DNA of 64,000 nt, taken from contig JAFTVF010000006.1 in assembly GCA_017465865.1 (NCBI GenBank), positions 222,040 to 286,039 of the forward strand, in the 5' to 3' direction. The DNA is from Clostridia bacterium. Its GTDB lineage: Bacteria > Bacillota > Clostridia > Christensenellales > Borkfalkiaceae. Every line of letters begins with the position of its first letter. Positions within the stretch are counted from its first letter, which is position 1. The notes under the pieces are model-generated. The model was given only the letters and a program-made list of their open reading frames with translations. It was not told where the DNA came from and did no database searches. The position numbers and the translations under genes are program-made. Positions 52,447 to 60,813 of the stretch are shown piece after piece.

Positions 52447-52926
52447 TTATACCTCTACAGCTTTTATAAATTTTAAAAGTGCAATCGCTTCGTGAGTTGC
52501 AAATACATATTGGTCAAACAGCTTCTTAATCTTTAACGCCTCTAACGCCTGCTCTTTGGTAAGCAAGCCCGTAGAATACACTTGGAGCGTCCTATAAACG
52601 TCATCGTTTGCAACCGCACCGATAATAAGGTCAAATTGCTCCCCCTCATACGTTCCGTTTCTATGAGCGGATACAAAATCGAGCCATTCCTCATTTGGAG
52701 CGTGAAAGCGTTTAACATTCAAGATTTCATGAGCAAAATCATCTTCTATCTCATACACGTTGACCGTTGGTGTCCCACCTCTTCTCACTACAATCTTTTT
52801 CGCAAAGTTCTCTGCTTGCTGTTTGTTGGTTGTCGTATAAAATCCGTAACCAAAGTCCAAAAATCTATTTTGCTCAATCAGCTTTGGTTTGTCCACTATC
52901 ATATTACTGCCGTGATATACAATCAT
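52447..52926 (-). CDS. DUF3990 protein, ADP-ribosyltransferase-like
   Basis: The protein has 159 residues and starts [16 protein letters not shown]. The segments [24 protein letters not shown] and [14 protein letters not shown] match DUF3990, which belongs to the ADP-ribosyltransferase superfamily. The YHG and FGxGFY motifs would frame NAD. It is the likely effector/toxin of the operon. It overlaps the preceding gene by 4 nt. The target is unknown. Confidence 0.8.
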   Translation of the reverse strand: MIVYHGSNMIVDKPKLIEQNRFLDFGYGFYTTTNKQQAENFAKKIVVRRGGTPTVNVYEIEDDFAHEILNVKRFHAPNEEWLDFVSAHRNGTYEGEQFDLIIGAVANDDVYRTLQVYSTGLLTKEQALEALKIKKLFDQYVFATHEAIALLKFIKAVEV

Positions 52927-53228
52927 AATATAGCCCCCAGCTTTTTGATTTTTGCCCTTTCTTCTTTCAATTTTTTAAGAATTTCTTCCACTTGATTTCT
53001 ACGAGTTAACTGTTCTCGAATGATAAGCACCCGAGTTTCGTCTTTCCCTATATATTTGCTGACAATTTTTTCTCCGTTACGAAAATACAGATAATAGTAG
53101 GTTTTTCCGTTTACTGTTTTAGGCGTTATTCTTCCTTTTGGCAAGTTTTCAAGCTCTTTTGTATATTCTTCTATCATTTTTTCATTTCTCAACTCCTCAC
53201 GAGAAATTACCATCTTAAGCATACTCAT
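52923..53228 (-). CDS. DUF6788-like small basic protein
   Basis: The protein has 101 residues from the ATG at 53228, with GAGGGTG 6 nt upstream (a GTG 9 nt earlier is less well placed). The core [38 protein letters not shown] and a C-terminal charged helix are typical of a small DNA-binding-like family found beside toxin-like genes. It leads the operon under a consensus promoter. Confidence 0.7.
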   Translation of the reverse strand: MSMLKMVISREELRNEKMIEEYTKELENLPKGRITPKTVNGKTYYYLYFRNGEKIVSKYIGKDETRVLIIREQLTRRNQVEEILKKLKEERAKIKKLGAIL

Positions 53229-53245
53229 TTTTATCACCCTCTACT

Positions 53246-53274
53246 ATTATACCCAACTTTTCTTTGTTTGTCAA
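53246..53274 (-). promoter_or_regulatory. Consensus promoter of the DUF3990/DUF3791 operon
   Basis: Leftward TTGACA (53269-53274), 17-bp spacer, TATAAT (53246-53251): perfect sigma-A consensus. Confidence 0.85.
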
Positions 53275-53358
53275 TAGGTTTTGTTGGATAATTTTCTTTT
53301 CTATCACAAAATGAAAATTGGCTTACAATAAGAAATCAAATTGTAGTCAAATTGGTGT

Positions 53359-53408
53359 CTAAACGCGAAATCCCTTTATATATAAGGCTTTCAGAAAAGC
53401 CTGTTTAG
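53359..53408. repeat. Nested inverted repeat beside attR
   Basis: CTAAAC (53359-53364) pairs with GTTTAG (53403-53408) and encloses a hairpin AGGCTTT/AAAGCCT (53385-53391 / 53396-53402). It abuts the att core, as expected for integrase or excisionase binding. Confidence 0.5.
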
Positions 53409-53432
53409 GTTCAAGTCCGGCCAGTAGCTCCA
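53408..53432 (+). repeat. attR: duplicated 3' end of tRNA-Thr
   Basis: Exact copy of 47749-47773, including CCA. It is not a tRNA gene: the 5' half is absent. Confidence 0.9.
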
Positions 53433-53470
53433 GAAAAACGCGATTTGACAAAGGTCAAGTCGTGTTTTTC
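53433..53470. terminator. Original tRNA-Thr terminator, now 5.7 kb away, shared with the convergent gene
   Basis: A 17-bp stem (53433-53449 / 53454-53470, two G-T pairs, 4-nt loop) begins right after attR's CCA. Before integration it would have followed the tRNA; it also terminates the leftward gene ending at 53473. Confidence 0.85.
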
Positions 53471-53472
53471 GT

Positions 53473-54159
53473 TTATACCGAAAACGCCGAGGCGAGCGCG
53501 ACCGATTTTTCCACCAATTCACACAGCAGATACCGCAAATCCTTTGCGTATACCGTATCGGACAAAAGCGTTTCCAGCCGTTTCGCCGTATCGTCGCAAA
53601 GACTGCCGAACGCCGCATACTGCACGCCGTAGTCCTTGGATAAAAAAGAAAACTGTTTTTTTAAGTCGGATAAGATCCGCTTGCATTTTTCCTGCGTTAA
53701 GCCTTTTTCCAGCCTCGAAATACATTCTTCCAGCACCGACATACAGCCTTGTAAGCAATCGAACGCGCCGATATACATATTGGCGTTTTTCTTTTCCTTT
53801 TTCGTTTGGAAATACAAGGTCTGCACGCCTACGCGCAAAAGTTTCGTTTTCTCGCCTGTTTCTGCAAGCGATTTTTGCACCGTTTGACCGTCCTGTTCGT
53901 CAAGATACACGGACAAAGCGACGTAATCCTCGCCGTCGTATTGCAAAAGATACCCCGCGCCGCCGTCAAGGCGGGCAAATTCCGCGCTCGCCTGAATATG
54001 CGTACCGTCCGAAACGAGAAAATAATAATTTTGTCCGATCTCCACCGTTTTCGTTTGCATAACCCGCGCAGACAATACCACCGCGCCGAGCGTAAACGAG
54101 GCGGCAACTCCGCAAGCGATCCGTTTTATTCTTTTCCCGTTAAAAAAATCCGCCGACAT
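53473..54159 (-). CDS. Membrane-anchored protein of unknown function, SPOR-like
   Basis: The 228-residue protein has an N-terminal anchor (RIACGVAASFTLGAVVLSA). Residues 40-115 (GQNYYFLVSDGTHIQASAEF, GGAGYLLQYDGEDYVALSVY, KTKLLRV) have the beta-alpha-beta-beta-alpha-beta look of a SPOR peptidoglycan-binding domain. A C-terminal helical region (125-225) follows. I am not certain of the family. It is the third gene after nrdD-nrdG, 27 nt downstream, probably co-transcribed. Confidence 0.6.
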   Translation of the reverse strand: MSADFFNGKRIKRIACGVAASFTLGAVVLSARVMQTKTVEIGQNYYFLVSDGTHIQASAEFARLDGGAGYLLQYDGEDYVALSVYLDEQDGQTVQKSLAETGEKTKLLRVGVQTLYFQTKKEKKNANMYIGAFDCLQGCMSVLEECISRLEKGLTQEKCKRILSDLKKQFSFLSKDYGVQYAAFGSLCDDTAKRLETLLSDTVYAKDLRYLLCELVEKSVALASAFSV

Positions 54160-54186
54160 ACTTTATTGTATGCGACGGATGTTTCT

Positions 54187-54714
54187 TTATTCCAGATATA
54201 ACTTGCACTTGCCTTGTTTCAGCGTTTCTTGCACGTCGATCACGCGTTGGTTGGACGAGCCACGGAATTTCAGCCTGATATCTTTGAGTTCCTCGATATA
54301 CGAACCGTCTACGAGCACGTCGAACATAGCGATAAGCCCTTTCGTCCACTCCGTATTTTTATGCGTTTCGCGCAATACGCCCTGTTTTTCGTCGAGCACG
54401 AAACCCGTATAGCACCAGATCGTTTTTTGCGGGTATAACGCCCGCACTTTCTCCACGAACGGATACAACGCTTCTTGGTTTTGCGGTTCGAGCGGCTCGC
54501 CGCCGAGCAAAGACAGTCCCGCGATATAATCCGAGCCGAGTTCTTTCAAAATCTGTTCTTGCACAGTTTCGTCGAAAGGCGCGCCGTAGGCAAAATCCCA
54601 AGCGATCTCGTTAAAGCAATTTTTACAACGGTGGGTACAGCCCGAAACGAACAGGGAAATACGCACTCCCTCGCCGTTGGCGATATCCGTCCATTTGATC
54701 GTTGCGTAGTTCAT
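54187..54714 (-). CDS. nrdG: Anaerobic ribonucleotide reductase activating enzyme
   Basis: The 175-residue radical SAM enzyme has its Cys motif at GCTHRCKNC (C26, C30, C33), LSLLGGEPLEPQNQ and the C-terminal DIRLKFRGSSNQR. It installs the glycyl radical on NrdD. The ATG at 54714 overlaps the nrdD stop codon (TAATG); a longer frame upstream would lie in nrdD and is rejected. Confidence 0.96.
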   Translation of the reverse strand: MNYATIKWTDIANGEGVRISLFVSGCTHRCKNCFNEIAWDFAYGAPFDETVQEQILKELGSDYIAGLSLLGGEPLEPQNQEALYPFVEKVRALYPQKTIWCYTGFVLDEKQGVLRETHKNTEWTKGLIAMFDVLVDGSYIEELKDIRLKFRGSSNQRVIDVQETLKQGKCKLYLE

Positions 54715-56894
54715 TACAGGTGCAATACGCGGTCTTGGATTTCCTGCGTTCTGCCTTGGTTCCAATACTGCGTTCCGATATAGCCGCAGGTGCGTCTTGC
54801 GACGTTCATCTTCGCTTGATCGCGGTTATGGCAGTGCGGACATTCCCAAACGAGCTTACCCGCTTCGTCTTTCTGGATACGGATCTCGCCGTCGAAGCCG
54901 CAGATCTGGCAATAATCGCTCTTGGTGTTGAGTTCGGCGTACATAATGTTTTCGTAGATGAATTTCATCACCGAAAGCACCGCGGGGATATTGTCCTGCA
55001 TATTCGGCACTTCCACGTAGCTGATCGCGCCGCCGGGCGAAAGCTGTTGGAATTCGCTCTCGAATTTGAGCTTGGTAAACGCGTCGATCTCCTCGGTTAC
55101 GTGCACGTGATAGCTGTTGGTGATATAGTTTTTGTCCGTAACGCCGGGAATGATCCCGAAACGCTTTTGCAGACATTTCGCAAATTTATAGGTGGTGCTT
55201 TCCAGCGGCGTGCCGTACAGGGAGAAATCGATATTTTCCTTTTCTTTCCATTCCTTGCACTTGTCGTTCATGCGTTTCATCACCGCAAGCGCAAACGGTT
55301 TCGCTTCGTCGTCGGTGTGCGATTTGCCCGTCATGTGTTTAACACATTCGTACAAGCCCGCATACCCGAGCGAGATCGTGGAATACCCGCCGAAAAGTAA
55401 TTTGTCGATGGTTTCCCCTTTCTTCAAACGCGCAAGCGCACCGTACTGCCACAAAATAGGCGCGGCATCGGACAGCGTGCCAAGCAAACGGTTATGGCGT
55501 TGCATCAACGCGCGGTAGCAAAGCTCTAACCGCTCGTCGAAGATCTCCCAGAATTTCGTTTCGTCTCTGCCCGAGGAGAGCGCGACATCTACGAGGTTGA
55601 TGGTAACCACGCCTTGATTAAATCTGCCGTAGTATTTGGGTTTACCCTCTTCGTCTACGTACGGCGTTAAGAAGCTTCTGCAACCCATACAGGTAAAGCA
55701 ATGCCCCTCGCCGTTTTGATCGACCTTGAATTCGAGCATTTTCTTTTCGGAAATATAGTCGGGCACCATGCGTTTTGCCGTGCATCTTGCCGCAAGTTCG
55801 GTAAGATACCAGTACGGCTGATCCTCGGAAATATTATCGGGTTCAAGCACGTAGATCAGCTTGGGGAACGCGGGCGTGATCCAAACGCCCGATTCGTTTT
55901 TAACGCCCTTGATACGCTGTTTCAAGGTTTCTTCGATAATCAACGCAAGGTCGGCTTTTTCCTGTTCGTTGCGCGCTTCGTTGAGATACATAAATACGGT
56001 AACGAACGGCGCTTGACCGTTGGTCGTGAGCAGGGTTACGACCTGATACTGAATGGTTTGGATACCTCTTCTGATCTCGTCGAGAAGGCGTTTTTCCGCG
56101 ATCTCCGCAATCTGCGTTTCGCTCGCGCCGATCTCCGAAAGCTCTTCCGCTACTTCCTTGCGGATCTTTTTACGGCTGATATCGACGAAAGGCGCAAGGT
56201 GAGTGAGCGAAATGCTCTGTCCGCCGTACTGGTTGGACGCGACCTGCGCGATGATCTGCGTTGCGATATTGCAAGCCGTGGAAAAGCTGTGCGGTTTTTC
56301 AATCAGCGTGCCCGAAATAACCGTGCCGTTTTGGAGCATATCTTCCAAATTGACAAGGTCGCAGTTGTGCATATGCTGCGCGAAATAATCCGCGTCGTGG
56401 AAATGAATGATACCCTGATCGTGCGCCGCAACGATATCCTCGGGCAACAGGATACGGCGGGTAAGATCTTTCGATACCTCCCCTGCCATATAATCGCGCT
56501 GTACGCTGTTGACCGTCGGGTTTTTATTGGAGTTTTCCTGTTTTACTTCTTCGTTGTTACACTCGATCAGCGTAAGGATCTGCGCATCCGTCGTGTTGAC
56601 TTTACGGACGAGCGCACGGGTATAACGGTAGGTAATATATTTCCGTGCAAGCACGAAAGACATGGACGCCATCAAACGGTTTTCGACCATATCCTGTATT
56701 TCTTCGACGTGCGGAGAACGCCCCAAACGAGCGCATTCCTCCGTTACCGTATCTACGATCGCTTGCAACGCACCCTCCGAAATGCGATGGCGTTCGCCTA
56801 CTTCTTTATTCGCTTTGCGAATAGCCGCGGTGATCTTCTCCTTATCAAATACGACTTCCTGCCCGCTTCTTTTAATAATTTTCATTTCTTTCAT
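54714..56894 (-). CDS. nrdD: Anaerobic (class III) ribonucleoside-triphosphate reductase
   Basis: The 726-residue oxygen-sensitive enzyme makes dNTPs. N-terminal ATP cone (KIIKRSGQEVVFDKEKI), central barrel with the substrate-site cysteines, zinc site near the C-terminus (CQICGFDGEI and WECPHCHN) and the glycyl radical motif RTCGYIG (Gly about 704). The first ATG (56894) has GAGGGG 10 nt upstream; a second ATG at 56885 is possible. NrdR-like boxes and a promoter precede it. nrdG is translationally coupled. Confidence 0.97.
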   Translation of the reverse strand: MKEMKIIKRSGQEVVFDKEKITAAIRKANKEVGERHRISEGALQAIVDTVTEECARLGRSPHVEEIQDMVENRLMASMSFVLARKYITYRYTRALVRKVNTTDAQILTLIECNNEEVKQENSNKNPTVNSVQRDYMAGEVSKDLTRRILLPEDIVAAHDQGIIHFHDADYFAQHMHNCDLVNLEDMLQNGTVISGTLIEKPHSFSTACNIATQIIAQVASNQYGGQSISLTHLAPFVDISRKKIRKEVAEELSEIGASETQIAEIAEKRLLDEIRRGIQTIQYQVVTLLTTNGQAPFVTVFMYLNEARNEQEKADLALIIEETLKQRIKGVKNESGVWITPAFPKLIYVLEPDNISEDQPYWYLTELAARCTAKRMVPDYISEKKMLEFKVDQNGEGHCFTCMGCRSFLTPYVDEEGKPKYYGRFNQGVVTINLVDVALSSGRDETKFWEIFDERLELCYRALMQRHNRLLGTLSDAAPILWQYGALARLKKGETIDKLLFGGYSTISLGYAGLYECVKHMTGKSHTDDEAKPFALAVMKRMNDKCKEWKEKENIDFSLYGTPLESTTYKFAKCLQKRFGIIPGVTDKNYITNSYHVHVTEEIDAFTKLKFESEFQQLSPGGAISYVEVPNMQDNIPAVLSVMKFIYENIMYAELNTKSDYCQICGFDGEIRIQKDEAGKLVWECPHCHNRDQAKMNVARRTCGYIGTQYWNQGRTQEIQDRVLHL

Positions 56895-56940
56895 GTCGTC
56901 CGTACCCCTCTCTTCCTTTTATTTTCTTTCGTGCTATATT

Positions 56941-56989
56941 CTACAATATCTTGTGTCTTTTTCGGAATTTTTAACACAATATATTGTGT
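56941..56989 (-). promoter_or_regulatory. Two NrdR-like boxes in the nrdD leader
   Basis: ACACAATATATTGTGT (56974-56989) is a perfect dyad and CTACAATATCTTGTGT (56941-56956) matches it at 13 of 16 positions; the centres are 33 bp apart. Tandem boxes about three turns apart are the known NrdR operator layout. Confidence 0.8.
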
Positions 56990-57011
56990 ACTCATTTATT
57001 CGTGCCTTAAT

Positions 57012-57039
57012 ATTATACCATATCTTGTGGTAAAGTCAA
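57012..57039 (-). promoter_or_regulatory. nrdD promoter overlapped by a third dyad
   Basis: Leftward TTGACT (57034-57039), 16-bp spacer, TATAAT (57012-57017). The spacer contains the dyad TACCA-N7-TGGTA (57016-57032), partly resembling the NrdR boxes. Confidence 0.7.
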
Positions 57040-57183
57040 GCCTATAACAACAAAATATGGTATAGAAAAAACTTATAGGTAAACAAGCGAACAAAATACA
57101 AAAAACCCTTTATTTCCCGATAATTTGAAAAATTTTCAAAATTTTAATTATAGAAAAATAAAATAGTTTTATATTTTGGCGTG

Positions 57184-57212
57184 AAAAAAGACGGTTTTTT
57201 ACCGCCTTTTTG
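57184..57212 (-). terminator. Terminator after rho
   Basis: AAAAAG-a-CGGT pairs with ACCG-c-CTTTTT (57184-57212, one mismatch). On the leftward strand it follows the rho stop codon. The rest of the 56895-57231 gap holds only the nrdD promoter and boxes plus AT-rich sequence. Confidence 0.7.
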
Positions 57213-57231
57213 GTATTTTTCAGCTTTGTTA

Positions 57232-58704
57232 TCACTTGATTTTTTCTTCAAAGTCTTCGTAGGAATTACTTTCGGACAACACCCCTATAAGCGCCTCCGT
57301 GCCGCGCTTGGGGATATACTCGTTCCGAAGATAGGCAACCGTTTGCGTTTCCTCGCCGCGGATCTGCACGGCGGAGAGATCGAGCGCGGGATACGCTCTT
57401 CGTTGCGCCATGCGGTCGTTTAATTTGATTTCGAGATTGCAAAGAGGTAAAAGCTCCCCTTTGATCGCCTCGTCGGCGGGATTGCCCGTATCCACGGCAA
57501 GCGCGCCGAGTACGGACAGCGAACCGCCCTTTTCAAAGCACCGCGCCGCGCCGAAATATTTCTTGATAAAATGTACGGTACTGCTTTCCAACCCGCAAGG
57601 CAGAGTTTTCCCGCGCTCGGGATCCGCCGTATCGTTATACGCGCGCGCTAAGGCGTTGAAATTGTCCACGAGGAGCAATACGTCTTTCCCGCATTCCGCG
57701 TAGCGTTTCGCGCGGTTTAATAAAAAGTTTGCAACGAATACCTGCCGTTCGGGGTCGTCCTCGTAGCTGGTATACAAAAGATTTTCGGGGTTTACAATCT
57801 TGCGAAACCGACCGATCTCCTCGGGCGTTTGATCTACGAGCAAAACGAATACCTGTAAAAAGGGATTTAAGGCGATCGCCGTGCGCGCAAGCTCCCAAAG
57901 CAGGGTGGTTTTTCCCGATTTCGGCGCGGAGAGCAACAGACCGCGCTGACCTTTACGTATGGGGATAAGCCAATCGAAATACTTGTTTATAACACCTGAA
58001 AAGCGTTCTTTTTCGTACAGACGGATTTGTTCGAAGGGATAACACGCCGCGCCCTCCTCGAAAGCGAAACGGTGAAAATCCTCTATCATACAGCCGTTGA
58101 CCGTCAGAATATCCGTGGCAACGTACGCGCTGGGCGTTTTTTCCGCATGGCAAGAAAGAATATCCCCCTTGCGCAGATCGTAGCGACGGATCAGCTCTAC
58201 GGGCACGATGACGTTTTCGAAACGGTCGATGCAATCCAAGGGCAACAACCGACTGACCTTGTTCAAGGTTTCCAGCTGTCCGCGATAGACTTTGGGCTGT
58301 TTTTCGAGCTTTGTGGGCTTGTAATCGGGGCTTTCGAAACGCAGTTCGTTTTTCTCGCTCTGCATTTTTTTCAGAGCTTTTTCAAAATCGAACGGCTCTT
58401 GTGCGGGTTCTTTATCATCTTTTACTTCGCCGAAACAAATCAGCCGATAATGCGCGATCGTTTCGGGTATTTTTTTGTCGTACGACGTGTTACGGACAGG
58501 CGCGCCGCGCTTGCTACGCTCTATCGGCGCAATTTCTCCTGCTTCCACCGCTATAATTGCTGAAATCAAAACAGGTTTCGGCTTTTCCTTTGTCGGTTTC
58601 TCTACGCCTATATCTCTGGCGTATGCGCGCAGCTCGGCAAGGCTTATCGTCAAAAGAAACTTCTCGCACTGACTTTTGAATTTTTGTAATGCTTGTTCGT
58701 TCAT
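57232..58704 (-). CDS. rho: Transcription termination factor Rho, divergent
   Basis: The protein has 490 residues. Rho_N SAP-like helix domain (LAELRAYARDIGVEK), CSD-like RNA-binding domain (about 130-225) and RecA-type motor. Walker A is SAPKSGKTTLL (canonical APPKAGKT), the DERPEEV motif is DQTPEEIGRF, Walker B region LLLVDNFNALARAYN replaces LLDSITRLARAYN, and the Q-loop GKxLxGG is GKTLPCG. The region FGAARCFEKGGSLSVLGALA is well kept. It probably remains an ATPase that terminates transcription; the RNA-tracking loops differ from the norm. Its start overlaps the MBL gene stop (TAATG). Confidence 0.9.
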   Translation of the reverse strand: MNEQALQKFKSQCEKFLLTISLAELRAYARDIGVEKPTKEKPKPVLISAIIAVEAGEIAPIERSKRGAPVRNTSYDKKIPETIAHYRLICFGEVKDDKEPAQEPFDFEKALKKMQSEKNELRFESPDYKPTKLEKQPKVYRGQLETLNKVSRLLPLDCIDRFENVIVPVELIRRYDLRKGDILSCHAEKTPSAYVATDILTVNGCMIEDFHRFAFEEGAACYPFEQIRLYEKERFSGVINKYFDWLIPIRKGQRGLLLSAPKSGKTTLLWELARTAIALNPFLQVFVLLVDQTPEEIGRFRKIVNPENLLYTSYEDDPERQVFVANFLLNRAKRYAECGKDVLLLVDNFNALARAYNDTADPERGKTLPCGLESSTVHFIKKYFGAARCFEKGGSLSVLGALAVDTGNPADEAIKGELLPLCNLEIKLNDRMAQRRAYPALDLSAVQIRGEETQTVAYLRNEYIPKRGTEALIGVLSESNSYEDFEEKIK

Positions 58705-59345
58705 TACGCTTTTGCTCTCTCCATAAAAATAATCGTCGTACTCTTTTGCGGTAAATCCACACAGCCGTTTTTAACACGCGTGATTTGCTCGGACGGGTAC
58801 AGGGCTAAAAACTCCCTTTCGTCCGCGATATCCAAGCTACCGTCTGCGGGTCTGAAATGCATCGGGATCACCGTTTTCGGAGCAATCCCGTCCGCATAGG
58901 CTTTCGCGCCGTGCGCGTCCACCGTATACGTACCGCCGATCGGTAACAGCAAAATATCACACTTTCCGATTTTTTCCACGAGCTTTGCGTTATACGGCTC
59001 GCCGAGATCCCCCAAATGACAGACCGTCGTTCCGTCCGCCGTGATTTTATAAATCACGTTTTTACCCCGCAATTTTCCCTGCATGGGATCGTGATAACAT
59101 TCGATACCCTCGATCGTGATCCCGTCGAAAGTATACGTTTTCGGCTCGTTTGCGATCACGAGCGGATCTTTCACGGCAGATACGTTATTATGGTCGAAAT
59201 GCCCGTGGCTGACCGTCAGGATATCCGCGCGCAGAATTTGAGGCAGGTCGTAGCCCACGCCCTCGTACGGATCGGTAACGATCGTTCTGCCCGTTTTCGT
59301 CGTTAAGCGGAAACAGGAATGTCCCAAATATTCAATTCTCATCAT
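58704..59345 (-). CDS. Metal-dependent hydrolase, metallo-beta-lactamase fold (UPF0173-like)
   Basis: The 213-residue protein begins MMRIEYLGHSCFRLTT. Zinc motif SHGHFDHNN, then CHLGDLGE and the late histidine in VIPMHF. It resembles the YtkL/UPF0173 hydrolases of unknown substrate. It lies between the DUF1934 gene (17 nt upstream) and rho (overlapping stop/start). Confidence 0.92.
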   Translation of the reverse strand: MMRIEYLGHSCFRLTTKTGRTIVTDPYEGVGYDLPQILRADILTVSHGHFDHNNVSAVKDPLVIANEPKTYTFDGITIEGIECYHDPMQGKLRGKNVIYKITADGTTVCHLGDLGEPYNAKLVEKIGKCDILLLPIGGTYTVDAHGAKAYADGIAPKTVIPMHFRPADGSLDIADEREFLALYPSEQITRVKNGCVDLPQKSTTIIFMERAKA

Positions 59346-59362
59346 TTTTTCCTCTTATTTCT

Positions 59363-59746
59363 TTATTTCAAACGAGCCAGCAGACGAATTTTCATCTCTT
59401 GCGGCTCGTCGTTTATCAATAAATCGTACCGCAATGACGCAAGCAGTGAATTGTTCCCGATCGAATACGCAACGCGATGGGTATACGTATATATCAAACC
59501 CTCCGCGCCGCCAAGCCCGAGCGTGCCCTCGCACTTTTTGCCCCGTTTAAGACATAGGCGCATCGAATAATCGCCTTGCCGTTCGACGAACGCGCTTTCG
59601 CCTTGCAGCGTAAACCGCACGACCGCTTGTTCCTCTTTGTAAACCAAAACGGTCTTGTTTACGGAAAGCTCGATTTCGCCCTCACGGGAAAGTTCCGTTT
59701 CCACGCCGTCCGCCGTCGTTGTAATTGTCAGATAACAGGGTTTCAT
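59363..59746 (-). CDS. DUF1934 lipocalin-like protein
   Basis: The 127-residue all-beta protein (YLTITTTADGVETEL, LVYKEEQAVVRFTLQG, YSMRLCLKRGKKC, RYDLLINDEPQEMKIRLLARL) matches the YwiB/DUF1934 family of small calycin-like barrels with unknown function. First gene of the DUF1934-MBL-rho operon; promoter at 59785-59813. Confidence 0.8.
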   Translation of the reverse strand: MKPCYLTITTTADGVETELSREGEIELSVNKTVLVYKEEQAVVRFTLQGESAFVERQGDYSMRLCLKRGKKCEGTLGLGGAEGLIYTYTHRVAYSIGNNSLLASLRYDLLINDEPQEMKIRLLARLK

Positions 59747-59784
59747 AGCCTTTTTCTCGCCGTTTTTCGACTTCTTTCGTCTTT

Positions 59785-59813
59785 ATTATAACAAATATTG
59801 CTCAAAATGTAAA
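59785..59813 (-). promoter_or_regulatory. Promoter of the DUF1934-MBL-rho operon
   Basis: Leftward TTTACA (59808-59813), 17-bp spacer, TATAAT (59785-59790). Confidence 0.75.
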
Positions 59814-59851
59814 CAATATCGGCTTATTTTTGAAAAATAATCAAAGCATTT

Positions 59852-60676
59852 TTAATCGTTGCCGCGTTTGATCGTTTCGCGAATCAGCCGACCCTCTTTC
59901 AAGGTTTCCGAGAGCTTTTCGTCGTTTTCGGCGCGGAGCGCGTCGCGGTATTCGCTAAGGTGCGAAATCAAGCCGTCCAGCTCTTCAATGATATTCGCGC
60001 GGTTGTACGCGTACAACGGCGTCCAAACCTGCTCGTCCACGCCCGCGATACGGGTCATGTCCTGAAAGCTGCCGCCCGTAAAGCCCTCGCAACCGACGAC
60101 CTGCGGACTTTTGACGTAGGCGTTGGAAACGATATGCGCGAGCTGGGAGGTGAGCGCGATCTTTTTATCGTGCTCCGAAGCTGTACATTCGACGATACGC
60201 CCAAACCCCATTGCGGCGGCGTAGGTCTTGATCTCCGCGACGTCCTCCGCCTGCGTTTGTTTCGCGTGCGTGATGATTAAATTCGCGCCTTTGAACAGCT
60301 CGGGGCTGGCGGAAACGATCCCCGACGTTTCCTTACCCGCCATCGGATGTAAACCGACGTAACGGTAATTACGGGGCTGTTCGTAGACCGCCTTTTCCAC
60401 TTCCTCTTTCACACCGCAGATATCCGCGACCAAAGCGCCGTCTTTGAACTTGCCGTTTTTCAGATACTCGATCGTGGCGCGGGGCGGTACGGCGATAAAC
60501 ACCGTATCGTAGTCGGCGATATTTTTGCCCTCCGCGCGGATATATCCCGCTTTTAACGCGTATTCGACGGAATTACGGCTTCTGCCGAAACCGTCCACCT
60601 CGTACCCCGCTTTCGTAAGCGCCGCGCAAATTGAACCGCCGATAATGCCAAGACCGATCACAGCCGTCTTTTTCAT
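59852..60676 (-). CDS. tyrA: Prephenate dehydrogenase
   Basis: The protein has 274 residues starting MKKTAVIGLGIIGGSI; an upstream extension of the frame is not supported by a ribosome site, whereas GGAGAG precedes this ATG. Rossmann motif GLGIIGGS, then DICGVKEEV, GLHPMAGKETSG and the C-terminal helical dimer domain (GGSFQDMTRIAG). It oxidises prephenate to 4-hydroxyphenylpyruvate in tyrosine synthesis. It has no ACT domain and stands alone under its own promoter. Confidence 0.95.
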   Translation of the reverse strand: MKKTAVIGLGIIGGSICAALTKAGYEVDGFGRSRNSVEYALKAGYIRAEGKNIADYDTVFIAVPPRATIEYLKNGKFKDGALVADICGVKEEVEKAVYEQPRNYRYVGLHPMAGKETSGIVSASPELFKGANLIITHAKQTQAEDVAEIKTYAAAMGFGRIVECTASEHDKKIALTSQLAHIVSNAYVKSPQVVGCEGFTGGSFQDMTRIAGVDEQVWTPLYAYNRANIIEELDGLISHLSEYRDALRAENDEKLSETLKEGRLIRETIKRGND

Positions 60677-60710
60677 GATAATTCTCTCCAAAATAAATAT
60701 GCTTGTCCTT

Positions 60711-60739
60711 ATAGTAACATATTTACGGGAAAATTTCAA
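60711..60739 (-). promoter_or_regulatory. Promoter of tyrA
   Basis: Leftward TTGAAA (60734-60739), 17-bp spacer, TACTAT (60711-60716). Confidence 0.65.
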
Positions 60740-60813
60740 GCGATCGAAAGAAAGTAACGGAATTTTGTACAAAAAAAGAGAAAGATTTTGCTATCTTCCT
60801 CCGTTTTCGCGGT

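Larger units (their letters stand above)
47749..53432. mobile_element. Integrative element in tRNA-Thr, about 5.7 kb
   Basis: A 25-bp direct repeat of the tRNA 3' end flanks a block that is clearly more AT-rich than its surroundings and contains a tyrosine integrase (50704-51918). Other contents: a long noncoding left arm, a Gfo/Idh/MocA oxidoreductase, a beta-lactamase-family fragment, an ICE-type sigma-like gene and a four-gene DUF3990/DUF3791 operon. No relaxase, replication or capsid genes are present, so it is either a minimal mobilisable island or a deletion remnant of a larger ICE. The displaced original tRNA terminator is found just past attR. Confidence 0.88.

Noticed and set aside
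53408-53432. Second tRNA gene
   Set aside because: Only the 3' 25 bases match tRNA-Thr; no D arm or anticodon arm precedes them. It is attR.
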